A stretch of DNA of 64,000 nucleotides, taken from NCBI RefSeq assembly GCF_000247815.1, contig NC_021675.1, positions 62,240,462 through 62,304,461 of the forward strand, given 5' to 3'. The notes under the pieces are model-generated. The model was not told the origin of the DNA. It was given only the letters and a program-made list of their open reading frames with translations, and ran no database searches. How positions within the stretch are numbered: the stretch's first letter is position 1; each line of letters starts with the position of its first letter. The stretch comes from Ficedula albicollis (lineage: Eukaryota > Chordata > Aves > Passeriformes > Muscicapidae). Shown here one piece after another: positions 10,640-25,019 of this stretch. The translations under genes and the position numbers were made by a program.

Positions 10640-11672
10640 GACAAGAGCACCACTGCAGCTGCCTGTGAGCCCAGGCTGTGCTGANNNNNNNNNNNNNNNN
10701 NNNNNNNNNNNNNNNNNNNNNNNNNNNNNNNNNNNNNNNNNNNNNNNNNNNNNNNNNNNNNNNNNNNNNNNNNNNNNNNNNNNNNNNNNNNNNNNNNNNN
10801 NNNNNNNNNNNNNNNNNNNNNNNNNNNNNNNNNNNNNNNNNNNNNNNNNNNNNNNNNNNNNNNNNNNNNNNNNNNNNNNNNNNNNNNNNNNNNNNNNNNN
10901 NNNNNNNNNNNNNNNNNNNNNNNNNNNNNNNNNNNNNNNNNNNNNNNNNNNNNNNNNNNNNNNNNNNNNNNNNNNNNNNNNNNNNNNNNNNNNNNNNNNN
11001 NNNNNNNNNNNNNNNNNNNNNNNNNNNNNNNNNNNNNNNNNNNNNNNNNNNNNNNNNNNNNNNNNNNNNNNNNNNNNNNNNNNNNNNNNNNNNNNNNNNN
11101 NNNNNNNNNNNNNNNNNNNNNNNNNNNNNNNNNNNNNNNNNNNNNNNNNNNNNNNNNNNNNNNNNNNNNNNNNNNNNNNNNNNNNNNNNNNNNNNNNNNN
11201 NNNNNNNNNNNNNNNNNNNNNNNNNNNNNNNNNNNNNNNNNNNNNNNNNNNNNNNNNNNNNNNNNNNNNNNNNNNNNNNNNNNNNNNNNNNNNNNNNNNN
11301 NNNNNNNNNNNNNNNNNNNNNNNNNNNNNNNNNNNNNNNNNNNNNNNNNNNNNNNNNNNNNNNNNNNNNNNNNNNNNNNNNNNNNNNNNNNNNNNNNNNN
11401 NNNNNNNNNNNNNNNNNNNNNNNNNNNNNNNNNNNNNNNNNNNNNNNNNNNNNNNNNNNNNNNNNNNNNNNNNNNNNNNNNNNNNNNNNNNNNNNNNNNN
11501 NNNNNNNNNNNNNNNNNNNNNNNNNNNNNNNNNNNNNNNNNNNNNNNNNNNNNNNNNNNNNNNNNNNNNNNNNNNNNNNNNNNNNNNNNNNNGCACACCA
11601 GGCTATAGAGAGATGTGCTGCAGCTGCCTGTGAGCCCAGGCTGTGCTGAACACACCAGACTATAGAGAGATG
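10640..11672. repeat. Minisatellite, unit about 57 bp, interrupted by an assembly gap
   Basis: The left edge reads CTGCAGCTGCCTGTGAGCCC then AGGCTGTGCTGA. The right edge carries a full unit at 11593-11649 (CACACCAGGCTATAGAGAGA, then the same GCAGCTGCCTGTGAGCCCAG) and the start of another (CACACCAGACTATAGAGAG) to about 11672. Identical motifs on both sides show that the Ns replace further units of the same array. Open frames reported across here are mostly undetermined residues and are not genes. Confidence 0.88.
10685..11592. other. Assembly gap (908 Ns)
   Basis: A run of 908 undetermined bases. At a 57-bp unit this would be about 16 units if the gap size is measured rather than nominal. Confidence 0.99.
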
Positions 11673-12551
11673 TATTAAACCCAGATTATTAACAGAGGAA
11701 AGCTCCCTGATTCCCAGACCATCCAAACAAATCCAGTCAGGAAGCACAGTATAAATCCAAAGCTTAGGACACACCTACTGATCCAGACCTGGTGAGTGTT
11801 TTCCATGGTGTTACCCTCTCGCCTGTCCAAAGGGGAAGAGAGATCCCTGTGTAGGAGAGAGATATAAATACTAATGAGGGAGTAACAGCAAAATTTTTCT
11901 ATACTGTTGAAGGTATCAGTTTGCCTCCTCAGTTTACCTACCCTTCACCCCAGAACAAGAATGTGGGATTCTGGTGAATGCCAGGGAAAAAGCAGGCTTG
12001 GATTTCCTCAACCTGCTCAAGGCAAACATGAGAGAAAGAATAATAACAGTGATTAAACACGTGCTGGATGGTGAGAGACGTGATATTTTTGTGAAAGCAA
12101 GTTTACCAGGGATGTCACCTTCCTTGCACCAGTGGAATTGAGTCTGTTCTCAGACTCAAATCTGTAAAAGTGTAGTTTGATTATTCAATAAAGGGCTTTT
12201 TGCTTCTCTTCTGCCTGAGGGAAGTATTGTGGCTACATCCTTTTCACTGCTCTCCTAGCCTGATAACACAAGAAGATGCAACCAAGCCAGCTTTGCCTGC
12301 TTTGTGTGTCCAAAACCCTTTTGAAGTGATGATACTGCACTCCTCTACCCAACTAGCCTGAACAAATAGACCTTTAAAATGTAGGAACCCTTTTATCCTT
12401 GACCTCCTGGGAGGGATTAGACGTGATAGTCATATTTAGTAGGAAGAAGCCTAATAGGTTTATTCCTGTAATACAGAGATCGCTGCTAATTTTGTTGTAG
12501 TTTCCAGAGTACATAGACAGGAATTGAACAATCCCAGTGGTATAATCAGAG
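11673..12551. other. Unique non-coding sequence
   Basis: Nothing recognisable; no open frame of note and no repeat family identified. Confidence 0.5.
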
Positions 12552-12972
12552 ATACAACAGCAGAGGATTTGGCTTAAAACTCCCCCACAAAGGCTGACTC
12601 TTGAGAACCTTTGACAGCCTCACTCCTCCCTCCTGATCTCTCAGTGTGAATGGTTCCTGGACCCTTGCTTCTGGCACACAGTGAAAATCCAGTTAAGGGA
12701 GTTTATTTAAGTGAGATTAGCACTAATTTATAAATTTTAAGATGAAATTGAGATGGGATGATATACAACAGCAGAGGATTTGGCTTAAAACTCCCCCACA
12801 AAGGCTGACTCTTGAGAACCTTTGACAGCCTCACTCCTCCCTCCTGATCTCTCAGTGTGAATGGTTCCTGGACCCTTGCTTCTGGCACACAGTGAAAATC
12901 CAGTTAAGGGAGTTTATTTAAGTGGGATTAGCACTAATTTATAAGTTTTAAGATGAAATTGAGATGGGATGA
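12552..12972. repeat. Two-copy tandem duplication, unit 211 bp
   Basis: ATACAACAGCAGAGGATTTG begins at 12552 and at 12763. The copies end in GAAATTGAGATGGGATGA. I see two differences: AGTGAGATT versus AGTGGGATT and ATAAATTTT versus ATAAGTTTT. Non-coding. Confidence 0.95.
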
Positions 12973-15900
12973 GTGTTTTAATAGGCATCTGTAAGACAAC
13001 AAAAAAATAGATGTGTTTTCCTCAAAGCTTTTCCCCACAGAATATTGTACCCACCTCTCTTTTAAATATTCATGTATAAAAGAGCTTGATTTTGGTAGAC
13101 CATAGCATGGTGAAATCATGTTACAATAATGTACATTCTGAGAACTCAAAGTTAATTAGGAATGACATTTACAACTTAGGCAACCTGGTTGTCCTGTAAG
13201 GAAATGGCAGAATGCCATTTCTTCTTCAGCAGTTTTCTGTCTGTCTTCTACTGTCTGCTACTAGTGGGAGACAAAGTCTTCTAAATAATTTCCCAATTCT
13301 CCAAATATTCTTGTCTAATAATCCACATTATATCATCTGAAGATATTATACTCTTTGGGTGCATGGCTAGTCCTCATCCTCCTTAGTGCCTTATTTGCCA
13401 TATTTTTTATTTTGATAAATAGAGTGTTTTAAGAAATAGCCTCAGCACACAAATAAGAAGTCTGGCCACTGTGCCTGTCAAGAAAGTGTCTAATCACCTG
13501 GCTGGAACACCTGATTAAAGAACACCATAACAGGCAGATTTCAGTCTTCCTCCAGACAAAAGAGAGGAAATGTTCTGGATCTATGGAAGTACAAATCTAA
13601 TCAAAACCAGGCCCTACCTTCTATTCATATTCCATTCATTCTCCACCGTTGCACCACATCTGTGCTGGGCTTTACCTACCATCATTTCAAGACTGTAAAT
13701 TAGCAAGTAGAAAGCAATCTGTGCTGCTAAGTTTGTGTGAAATTTTAGTTCCAGAGTTATATTTTAACCTAAGAAACAAAAACTACTGTGCTGGGGAGAA
13801 TGGTAGGGAAGAAACGCTCACAGATAGAGCCACATCAGGCTGAATTACAGCATTTACCCAACAGTCATGTCTGCTGAGCTGTAACAGACAATAATACAAG
13901 TGTAGCAAAAAGGAGACCATTCAAATGAGATCCTTCTCATCAGATGCTCTTGTTCACAATGTTACTTTCTGCCTGTCCTCTTCTGCCTTGTAAATGCCAC
14001 ATTTGTTAATGAGATGTAGAAGTCATATGACATTCATCTATGGAAGCAATAATGAAAATAATGGCATTAGTTGATAATGTCCAGATCATTTTATGGAAGA
14101 AAATGCTCAGGTAAGATGCAATGATTCGGAAAGAATTTTATCTGGAGTCAGAAATTTGCTATAATTCAGTGAATAAATAGAAGGTATTTCTACCAGGTAT
14201 CACCTGGGGTGTAGCAACACAGAGACTGTTCAGAAGACTTGCCTTGCCCATCCAAGATCCTTGCCCAAGATGTTGCCATCCACTTTTCAGGATCCATTGT
14301 CCTCCATCTGTGAATAAAAACAGATCTTTCATAGTTCTGCTGTAATTTCATCCGGGAAGTTTTCACGATCAGGTGAACTGAATAAGTACATGTAACCTCA
14401 GGGTGACTTTAAACCCCAATATGATGGTTTAAATGATGTTTCAACATGGCAACATCAAGCTGATATAATGGCAAATTCTGCCTCCAACCCCAGCCCCTTC
14501 CTAAGTTTGACAGAGTTTCTTCCTGAATCTGGAGACAAACCACTAAATATCTGCACACAAGCTATAAAAATAAGAAGATAAAATATGCCTGACCAAGGTA
14601 CATTGGACTTGTTTACTTCCAGAAAACACATTAACAATCCCCAGCCTATTCTTCATCCTCTGGTCAGAGGTACAACGTGTATTTTCTGCTTTGGTTGGGA
14701 TCATTAAGGCCATCTCTATATTTTTCCTTCTCCTGCTTCTTCCTCCCAAATTCTGTGAAATTTAGTCTTTGTAGAGTTCTCTCCAATTAGAGTAAGTACA
14801 TAGAATGACATATGAATTCTGTTTTTAAAGAAAGCAACACCCTGAAATATCAGCCACTTTCCCTTGTGCAGTTGCCATGCAAATATCAAAACATCTTTCC
14901 CAAGTCCACTCTCTTGGCCAAGGCATCACATTCAATGATGTGCACCATTTGTATGTTAAAACTCATCAGTGCTAAGCACATTTTATGATTTTAATAAAGC
15001 CCTGACAAGTGGTTGAATGATATGGCAAAAGGTGAGAGAACCAGGATGGAAGAGAGGAACAAATAAACAGAACTGTGTCTTCTGCTGTCGTTGTGCCTCC
15101 CCAGTGCATAGCTCAGCTCATGAATATGATTCCCTCTAAATTCCAGCTGTCACAGAGCTGTCAGTGTCTTCATGCTGAATATGAATTTCTTGCTAAACCA
15201 CTCACTCATCTCAACTCCATGTAATGCTCATGTTGTTAAATGACTGCATAAAAGGATTTCTTTAATACTTGTGAATTGTGCTTCATGTGGAGCAGTATTC
15301 CCACAGAGATCTGAAATTTGCTACCTTAGCAACAAAATCATGTTAATTTAATGTCTGTGTTTACTTTCACTTATTTCTTCAGATGTTCTACAGGAATGAA
15401 AACACATTGATGCATTCCCAGTTCCCAAATCTGGGGTTTTAGATTGTGCAAGAGTCAGGATAATTGATAATATCATAAGCAGGTCACACTGCTGTCACCT
15501 CCAGCTCACCTGAGCAGAATCGTCTCCAGCTCAGATGACCATAGGCTGATATAATCCCCAGACAGCCCAAATGGGATTTGGCCTTCACTGAGATTTATAG
15601 ATTATTTCTTTTTCAGGGAAGGGCAGTTCTGTGCAGGATCAATTCATCACAATCTGTACTGTTCAGCTGTCCACAAGTTACACTAAAATGACAATTCCAA
15701 CTGTGCTGTATTCCAGAACTTATAAAATGAATTTAATTTAAAAGGTATGCTAAATAACACTTTTATTTTTTACTTAGATTAAGAGTAAATTAAACATGTT
15801 AAGGTCTTAACATCTTTCATGCCACCTGTGAGGTGTCTGAGAATTATTCAACACAATAATACAGCTCAGCCTACAGAAAATCTAGGGTTCCTTGTAGAGG

Positions 15901-16239
15901 AGAAATCTTCTTATAATATCAATCATTTAAGAGATCTTAAATCAGAGCTAACCCTGAATTTTAAGACAAGGGTTAATACAACATATTTTGTCAAACAATT
16001 ATACGTTTCAAACAAATCAACATGTTACAAAGAATAATCTTTTCTTGGCAACCCTGGTCAAAGCAAACTATTCATTCTGTATTGTGTATTTTTCAGAATG
16101 AATTTGCCATATTATTTTTTAATGAAAAATGTACCAGGACAATCAATACCTCAATAAGCATCTCTTATCACTGAGAGAGAAGATGTGAAACTGAAAGCAG
16201 CAGAAGCATGTAGTATCCTGCAGCTCCAACAAAATCAGA
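12973..16239. other. Featureless AT-rich stretch
   Basis: No gene, RNA or repeat family recognised. All open frames are under 75 codons. Confidence 0.5.
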
Positions 16240-16241
16240 CG

Positions 16242-16345
16242 TCACAGAATATTCTGACTTGAGAGGGACCCACAAGAATCCAAGTCCAACTCCAAATACC
16301 ACTCCACAAATTATAGAAATGAGGCAAAAAGAACCACTAGGTTTG
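16242..16345 (-). mobile_element. CR1-type LINE 3' end, second subfamily
   Basis: TCACAGAATATTCTGACTTG then AGAGGGACCCACAAGAATCC and AAGTCCAACTCC is the inverted 3' end of the CR1 group whose consensus reads GGGACCCACAAGGATCAT. It differs from the GGACCTT.AAGATCATC type seen elsewhere in the window, so at least two CR1 subfamilies contributed. Short and degraded. Confidence 0.75.
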
Positions 16346-19300
16346 CTCTATTTGCTTTTTTGTAAATTGCATGTGGAGCCTCAGCCTCACCAGTGCCCAT
16401 GGTGCTATATTTCCTGAGTTACCATTGTGGTTCCACCCGGCACACGTTCTTATGGTATCACAACTCTGCTGGGGATCAGCAACATACAGAACTGATATTG
16501 AGTGATTTTTTGTTTTTCTTTTTTTCTACTTCCAAGAGGTACTTCATTATCTTCAAGGACAGATTGTTTGATTGGTTTCAGGCAGCAATGAAAAGACAGA
16601 AGTGCAGTACTTGGATGTGTGCACAGGAATGAGATAAATCCAGGAAAAGGCAACAACGCTCCAGTGAGTGTCTCCAAGCCATAAAATTAAATTTTGCACT
16701 GTCTTGCAGTCACGCATTTCTGGGGTTGACCTGAAGCATCTGAAACAATGGAGCAGAATTTGCTACTCTGTTCATTTCTGTCAGTTTTTAAGACAGGGCC
16801 AACAGGGTCTCAGCATGGGCAAGCAAGAGGGATGTGGACTTTTGGGTTGAACTAACTGGCACAGAAAGAAGTGAGGCTCAGGCAGGACTCTCTACCAGTC
16901 TGTTAATACCAGCTGAAAACAGCAAGGCTGCATCATGCTTCCTAACTCACTTTAGCAGGGCAGACAGGGAAAAAGGAAGCATCACTGCTTAGCAACAGCA
17001 TTTCAGCCCATTACAGAGGGATTGTGCCACTCACAGGACCATGATCCTTCCACCCCACTGTGTGAAGGAGGAAACACATCAAAAGGCAAATGCATGAACT
17101 GGAGTCAAACTTTCATGAGGCTGAATTCTAAAGCAATGCCTCAAAAGTTGGTCCTGGTCTCTTCTCACAGAGATGTGAGAGGGTGGTTGGACTTTTGCCC
17201 ATTGCTTTGTTAGGGACTGTTTGGGCTGGGGAGAAAGTTTGCCTATGTTATTAACAGCTAGGAGATATGAAGTAAAAATTAAGTAAAATCCTGCTCTCTA
17301 AAGCAGCTGGGGCACAGCATGGATGTACACAACTGGAGTTTCTTGCTCCACCTTGCAGAAGGGAAAACACTGGCATCAGAAGTGGCAGAGCAGACTTAGA
17401 GCTGCTGCTTAATTCTAAGATCATCAGCACAAGTTCCCTCCTTTTCCTGGGTGCACACACACAGTTCCCCCCTGTGCATCTACTGGCTCCAAAAACTGTC
17501 CCAGAAATCCATATTGTTGCTCTGAGTAAGGGTGACAAAGTCAGCAAAATGCTGAGCAAAGTGGCAGCTCTGTTTCTGCTCCAGCCAGAAAGAGCAGCAT
17601 CAGCAAGTTCCCAAGGCCCCATTGACTTCTGCATGATGGCAATGCAGATGGTACAGAGAAAAGCCAGCAGTGACAAGAGCTACACAAAACCTAGAATTTT
17701 AGGATCATTCTGCAGAACTCCATCCTGTTGAAACACATCTGTTCAACCACAGAGACAAGCTGTGCTAGCTGCAGATTGATCTAAAATAGTCTGAAAAGGG
17801 GATGTTACAGCCTGCAGTAGCACGGGTGGGGGGCTAAAACAAACATAAAACAGCAGCCAGGATTTGACTTTGGACTAACTTTGACCCACATTAGAAGGAG
17901 TAAAGCTGAACAAATAGCCTAAACTGCCCAGTGATGTACATCAGAAAACAAGTCTAGCCATACAGCACTGGTCTAGTCAGGGATTATATAAGGGTCTATC
18001 AAATTGATTTAATACCCATCTGTATGCTGCTACAATTTTCTCTAAAAAAGGAGTTTAAAAGAGTTGCTTTGCCTCACAAACATTTACTAATGAGCCATAT
18101 CCTGCTGTTTATTTGCATACTGTATTTCTTTTAAAGTTCACAGATATTTAACCTGGAACTCTGGCATGTTTAGGGCTCTGAAAGTTATGCTAGGAAAGGA
18201 ACATAATGATGAATATCTCTCCTTCCAGAAGGTAGACTATGAGACTACAGGTGGGACTGGCAAAGAGCAGCACCTACAAACTGCAGCTACTGATGACTGC
18301 AAACAAATACTGCAGATCTCTGCCTTCTGTATATGGGGAGAAGCACATCTGCATCTCCATTCAACATCTGCATCTCTGTCCAACAGGACCTCTGCAGTCC
18401 TGCCCTGTAACTCCTGTGCTGCCTGCAGAGCTGGTCAGATCTGGGGATAATTCATGGGAATATCCAGATAATGCAACCTGGCACAGACCAGACTTCAAAC
18501 GCTTTAAAAGGCCAAAGGCAAGGAAAACCTCGAGCATATTCACTGCTCCAGCCCTGTTGCTCTGTTTGGGTTTTTCTTAATGCTTTTTGGAGAAAAAAAA
18601 TATAGAGAAGGAAATGAAAGGCTTAAATAACACTGTACACCAAAAATAAAAAAAAATTAAAATAAAAATCCTGTAAGCAAACAAAAAAGTGAAATCTCTC
18701 ATCTTCTCATCTCCTATCACAGACTAAAAATCAGTTAGAAGTTATAAAAAACAGTAAGAAAAAGGCACTGCTTCCCATAGCAGGAGAAATATTTTAATAG
18801 TAAATTAATCCCACTAATGTGTTTATTATTGATCAAGATAAAAGGAAAAAATTAAATGGAAAATTTTTCCTCAGCTGAAAATCATTTGGCTCAGTGTGGG
18901 CCAAAGAAGGAAACAGAAGGGCTCCTTCCTCAGCCCAAAATAGCAAATGAAATGCACAGGAAATGCCCAGTAATCTATATGGAGAGGAATGATGCAAAGT
19001 CCTGGGATGAGTACAAACAGACTCAAATGGTCTCAAGAACAACAAAGCAACCTTGTGAAAAGCCAGTGAACCACATCATTAACAGGTATTGGGTGACGTG
19101 GGTAATACATCCCTGTATGCACACACCTACACCTATGGATAGCATACTCCTTAATCATGGCTTGATTTGAACCCTTCATATGGCTTCATTCATAACCACG
19201 TGTCCTGTTCTAATCACTTATTATCTAATACAAACTTCAGTGGAAGTGGTGAAAAATATATAAAAACTGGTCGCATAGAAGACATTAAAAACACTTGTCA

Positions 19301-20410
19301 GAGAAAAGCAATAAAGGTTACAGTGAAAAGGTGAATCAGATACTTCTAATTTTTAAAGCAGACACTCATGTCTCCTACTGACTTATTAAAAAGTAACTGA
19401 AAATGTAGTTAATCTGGAGAATTGAAAGAAATTATTATTAAAATCAGACTAATCCCATGCAGATCACTACCACAACTCAAAAAACCAGTTGGATTAGAAC
19501 AAAGACAGCAGTGGCCTAGTTAAGAGAGAAAAAACAAACAAACAAACAAAACAAAGATTTAGATATACAGAGAAGTGCATCATTTAGGACTGGGGAAAAA
19601 AACATTTTAAAATACATATTTAATTAAAAATTGGCCAGACAGGATTTCTAGTGCCTTCCTCTAAAGAATCTGCTTCAAGAATGCAAGAGCAGAGTGACAG
19701 GTTTCCCCTGGGGTGGTGTCTGCTCTTTCTGTCTGTGCTCCTAAACTGGGTAATTGGGAATTGACATAAAATTCTTTGACTTTAATGATGAAGAAAAATA
19801 GTGCATATTCTGCTGGGTCTTCTTAGGGAATAATACAAGCAATTAAGGTTTTGGGAAAGCTTTTTTCTACATAATTTTTATTCCCTGCTGTTTGCAGAAC
19901 AATTATAAACATACTGATCCTGTGCTGGACAATACTCTGCCCCTAAAATTGTTCCCTGATGCAAAAGAAGGGAAACTCAGTTCCCTCACAGCCCCACATA
20001 TTGCATAGGAAAAATGCATGTTTACTAGAAGTTTTTCACAGTCATCATTTTCAAAGATACCAGGAGAATACAGATGTTGATTTATTGACTGTAATAAGCA
20101 CAGGATATTTCTTAGCACTATAATTTAACAGCCAGATGAATTTTCATTTCTAAAAATCTTAAGAACACATTCTCATTTTCTTAAAAAAATTCAAGTGAAA
20201 ATAAAAGGGGGAAATCATATAGTCAATTCCAGAAGAAAAAAAAATCATATATATAAATATGGGAAAAAAATGCTATTAGTTGCTAGGTGACAACATTTTT
20301 ACCTGTTCTGTCAGAGTATTTGCAAAATACTTACAGCCAAGAACATGAAAGTTTCAGCTTCTCATCAGTTCTCTATCAGGTGAAAATATTCGAAAAGATA
20401 TAAAATCGTG
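16346..20410. other. Featureless non-coding stretch
   Basis: No gene recognised. A (CAAA)n tract is at about 19531-19556. Open frames at 17251-17676 (-), 17474-17731 (+), 18166-18580 (+) and 18856-19170 (+) have no domain, splice or start-site support. The first two overlap antiparallel. Confidence 0.5.
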
Positions 20411-20542
20411 CTTGAGAAGCAATCCAGTGCTGCAAGCACCAGCTAAATAATGCAGGACAACCTATTAAAGTCAGAAGCTTGAGAAGCAATCCAGTGCTGC
20501 AAGCACCAACTAAATAATGCAGGACAACCTATTCAAGTCAGA
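20411..20542. repeat. Two-copy tandem duplication, unit 67 bp
   Basis: CTTGAGAAGCAATCCAGTGC begins at 20411 and at 20478. Differences are CACCAGCT versus CACCAACT and ATTAAAG versus ATTCAAG. Confidence 0.94.
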
Positions 20543-23500
20543 TATGTAGATGGAAGATTATGAAATGAGATTAAATTGATTAACATCTCATGTATATCGT
20601 GGGAGAATAACCAACAGGAAAGATAAAACTGCTCGATATTCCTCATGCTCACAGGTGAGGTGTTCTGAATTTTCAGCTTGAGATGAGAGCAGAAGATACA
20701 ATTTTAGCATCTACACACAAGTTAAACATCATGAAATTGGATGCTAGAAGTTCTCCAGTGCAGCAGCACATAAAATACAGGGCAGACTTGTAGGAACTAC
20801 ATCACCTGAAACAAAAAGCAGTTGGAAGGATTCTGGAAAAGAGCAGAGAAATGGTGCCATGGATACCAAGATGGTTTTATACAAGCAATTAAAATCACTA
20901 CATATACCTTGATTAAGGGATTACTGAAGCGAGACACAGTGAAATGTCAACATATTAAGGCAGAGAGATGTACAGAAATCAAAATTTAATGACATTGTCT
21001 TCTTCCAGTGGATTGTCTTAACTCTGAAAACAGAGTTTTGACATGTAAAAATCAACTAAAATGCTCACATTATTTATTATTCTACATAAAATATAATATA
21101 TGAAATTAATATTAAAACATTTTTGCTTTGATGAATTATGTACATTCCCCTTAAAGTTATATTTGATCTAGTCATGCAGACCCAGAAAAGGGGGAACTGA
21201 AAAGCAAGAAGAGTAATTTTCACACAAAATGAGACGTGCTGTGACAATTACTCTTCAGAAATTAACCTCAGTTTGTGACACCAGTACCACATTACTGAAG
21301 AGTAAAGCACAGAGAGCAAAGGCAGTGCAATCCTCCATCCTGGAGGGGATCAAACATCGTCAGTGCCCTGACCTGCACTGAGGCTCTGTGCCAGCCTGAG
21401 CCCTGAACACTGGCTGGCAGCATTCCTGGCTCTTGTACCTGCTGGCAGAGGAGGAATCATCACTCAGGAGAGGCTGCTCCCTGTAGCTTGCAAAATATGG
21501 ATACTAGAAAGCAATTATTGAATAATCACCCTTTTCAAATAATTTAGCACAATTATGGTGCTGTACTACACCTCGCAGTTTGAGCTGTGTGCTCGGTGGC
21601 TACAGGAAAATAATGGGATTCTCTTGGCTCTCCAAAGTGAGCACAAATGAGACAAATCATAAACCTGGAATTAAATCTCCTTTGAAACAGTACGGTGCAT
21701 TAGGGCTTTATTGCTTTCTCAATCACTTTTGTTCTATACAGAGCATCTTTCTTAATCATTCTTTTACCCTATACATAACAACCCCCATATAATTATAATG
21801 CTTTAACATTATATTCTCTTGGATTAAGGAAGCACCTCCTCTGCTCTTAGTGACAATTATTCCACTCTGTGAAAGAAATTGGTTACTTTTACCCAGCAAC
21901 AGAGCTGACGTCCATTGTGATATCTAAAATATTGCTTGATTAGTTAAATGGTAATCATTTTCAGAAATCACTATGTGATCATTATCTGCCTATTTTGGTA
22001 GCATGCTTTTAATGAATTTGTCTCCACATATAGGTCCAAGAATTCCTTGTTAGGCTTTAAGTCTAAATCTTAACAAAATAATGGAAATTACACCAAATTT
22101 TTTTTTGCTTAACACAAAACTCGCTTCTGTTTATCTTCATTGTCACTGGCCACCTCTGAAAATGGTGTTTCTTTCATCACATGTTTCTTTCACCATATTT
22201 GAATGCAATTTTTAGCTCTGTAACTCTCAATGCTCACCAAATTTTACCTGTCTGTGGCTACATGGGGTCCTGCCGTTGGTTGCAAATGGACACATGAACA
22301 GACTGGAAACAATTAGCAAAGTGCCAATAAAAACAAAGGCCTCTGGCAGCATCAGCAATGAAATTAATTAATAAATAGGTGATGCCTAAGCTTCTCCTCT
22401 CTTTGGAGGTTATTAATGTTGAAAAATCAGGAATGCTATAAAGTCTGTGTGCAGAGTATTAAATGGTGGAGTTGCATTGCTACTGGCTGCAATACTCTGC
22501 AGTTGGAGATCCTGTTCTCCCTGAGGGGATTTTAAAGGCAAAATACAAACAAATCAACAAACAAACAAAGCATACTTGCAAAAAATATGCATTTACCATT
22601 TACATGAAAAATTACCAAAATTTAAAGAAGTTTGACAAACCATGAGACCAAGTTCCCCATGCTCATAAAAGCTCAGTGGGCTCCATTCTGAAGAGGATGT
22701 CTTTGATCTTTCATGTAAATATCACTGGATCAGTGTATCCTGTTCCACTCTTTGAGGTTTAACTGCCAGGGATTTACAACCAGTGATAATTCATGGCTGA
22801 ATAGGATTGGTCCAGAGCAAAGCAAGCAGAGTAAGTGCCGTTTCTTCTAGGGAACAAATATTCAAATCAGCCTTTAGGGCTCCCCTTAATGGAAATACTT
22901 CTTTGATGAGGAATATTGATAAAACAGCAATGGGTCTTTTGATTAATTAGTGGGTCATTAATCTGCTGATGTCTAGAGATTATGAATTCCTAGTATTCAA
23001 AGAACTGAGAAGTTGTTTCAAAAAACTTTAAATGCTGAGCTAATCTATTCAATGATGAGTTGAAACTCAACGTGAGAAGAGGCAGAGCTGGAATAGGAAC
23101 TATTTGTTCCAACATCTGTGTTGCTGTTCCAAGACTTCATAGTAAACAAATAAGCACAGTAAAATTTCTTAATGTCTTAGCAATTATTTCAGCTTTTTTT
23201 TATGAACTAAGCACTAAGTGCATCTGGCTGAGTCTGGCAAACTAATCTTCAATTATAAAAATTCATAAATGAAACAAAATATTTTCAATAATTGCAAAAC
23301 AAATGTAGAAATATCAGCAAAACTCAAAGTGACAGGACTGCCTTTAGGTTTAAGTTCTTAAAGAAATAAAATGACTGATTTTTCTTTTCTTCTTACGTGC
23401 TATTTATCTGTAAGTTTATCCTTTAATACCTCTTCGATATTTTCCATGCAAAGAAATTATGATGCCAGTTTTAACAAGTATTTTTAAATTAACATGAGTA

Positions 23501-25019
23501 GGAATTTCAGGTTTATTATTCCCCCATGGGGAACATCCTATGAGATACTCATCCTCATGAGAACCTACTCATCCCTCAGGAAATCCTTACACTTTCCTCA
23601 TCTCTTTCATGTTTTAATAATTCTTTTTTTCTCACTGGCCTTGAAGACAGCAAATTTGATATCCTTTTGATGCAGCAAAGCAGTGCTGCATATAATCCAC
23701 TCTCATGCCTCATATTAGCCCATTAGCAGCTCTGTCCCACTCTTAATCAGAAAATAATATTCACAGTTGTTGTTCTGCACCTGAAAACACTCCTGGGTAA
23801 GAGCTCACCTTTTCCAAAGCAAACTATGAAAAATGACAGCAGCAATCACAGAGCAAAGCTTGTTCCTGACCTGAAGCTGATTTCTCCACCCTGAGCTGGC
23901 TCCCAATGTACCTCTGCCCCCACCCTGCTGCAGTATTTTGGTCCCACTGTCACTGCTTCTGGTTGTGCATTTCTAACTCATCCCCTGGCCTGGAGCAGCA
24001 GAGCATCCTCACTTTAATCTGAAGGATATCTGGACCCCAGTAACACCATTTGCTTCTGTTTTATTTAAACCACACAGCCATCTCTAAAGCAGGCATTGAG
24101 CTGAGCTCAGAGAGGGCAGCTGATCTCATCTCCTGCTCTCTGAGTCTCCTTCCTGATGAAACTGGAGTCCCTGAGCAAGCAGGAAACAGCAGCAAGGAGC
24201 ACCTCCAGGTTCCTAGGTGAGTGGAAGCCAAATCACTCAAAAATGTTAATTGAAATTGCCTCATAGTTTTCTTTCAGCTCTTTCAAAATCACAGGATGAT
24301 CAGAAAAAATCTCTTGCCCAATTACAGGTTTCTGACAGGAACCAACAGCAGAGGCTTAGAGAAAACAAGAAAGGAACAGGGAATAGCACTGTTAGGTTTT
24401 CCCCACTGCATACTCCCACCTTCTGGCAAAACACAATTCAGAGACTTCCTAAACCAAGTTTGTATTGGCATCCTTCTTTTTAATGATTTTGTTTTTTCAT
24501 GCATATATCTTTGGGCCTTTTTTAGCTTCAAGGTCCACATGATGTGGTAGCAATGTGGTGCTTCTGCTGGGTAACAATTTCCTTTCTTGTATCTTCTACA
24601 AACCTTGTGTGATCATTTCAATTGCTGCCCTACAGGTCTCATCCTGTGAGAAATAACACAGTTCCTTCCTCACTTTCTCTATTGTGTTTATGGTTTTATG
24701 TATCTCTTTCTGTTCAACCTCTCTTTAGCAGCTCTGGTGTTTTTTATCATTTTCAACCTTCTTTAGATAAAACCAAAGATACACAAAATGTGAATACACA
24801 GTGAGTTTGGAGTGACATAGGGATACTTTCTGATTTTTCCACTGAAGTCCTCCCACTAATTGCTTAATACACCATCTGTGTTTTTGACCACTGCTGAACA
24901 TTGAGTTGACACTTTTTTGAACTACCCACAAAAATGCCAAGATGTATTTCCTGAATGGTAATAAGTAATTTACAGACCAATTTTCTTTGGTTTAGTTAGG
25001 GTTGATTCCCTCTCTTCTC
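20543..25019. other. Featureless AT-rich stretch
   Basis: No repeat family recognised. A small CAAA-type tract lies at about 22545-22569. One short open segment at 24278-24327 (+) is noted among the findings. All other frames are below 90 codons. Confidence 0.45.

Noticed and set aside
10458..11774. Long open frames of 323-438 codons on both strands
   Set aside because: They consist mainly of undetermined residues across the 908-base N gap.
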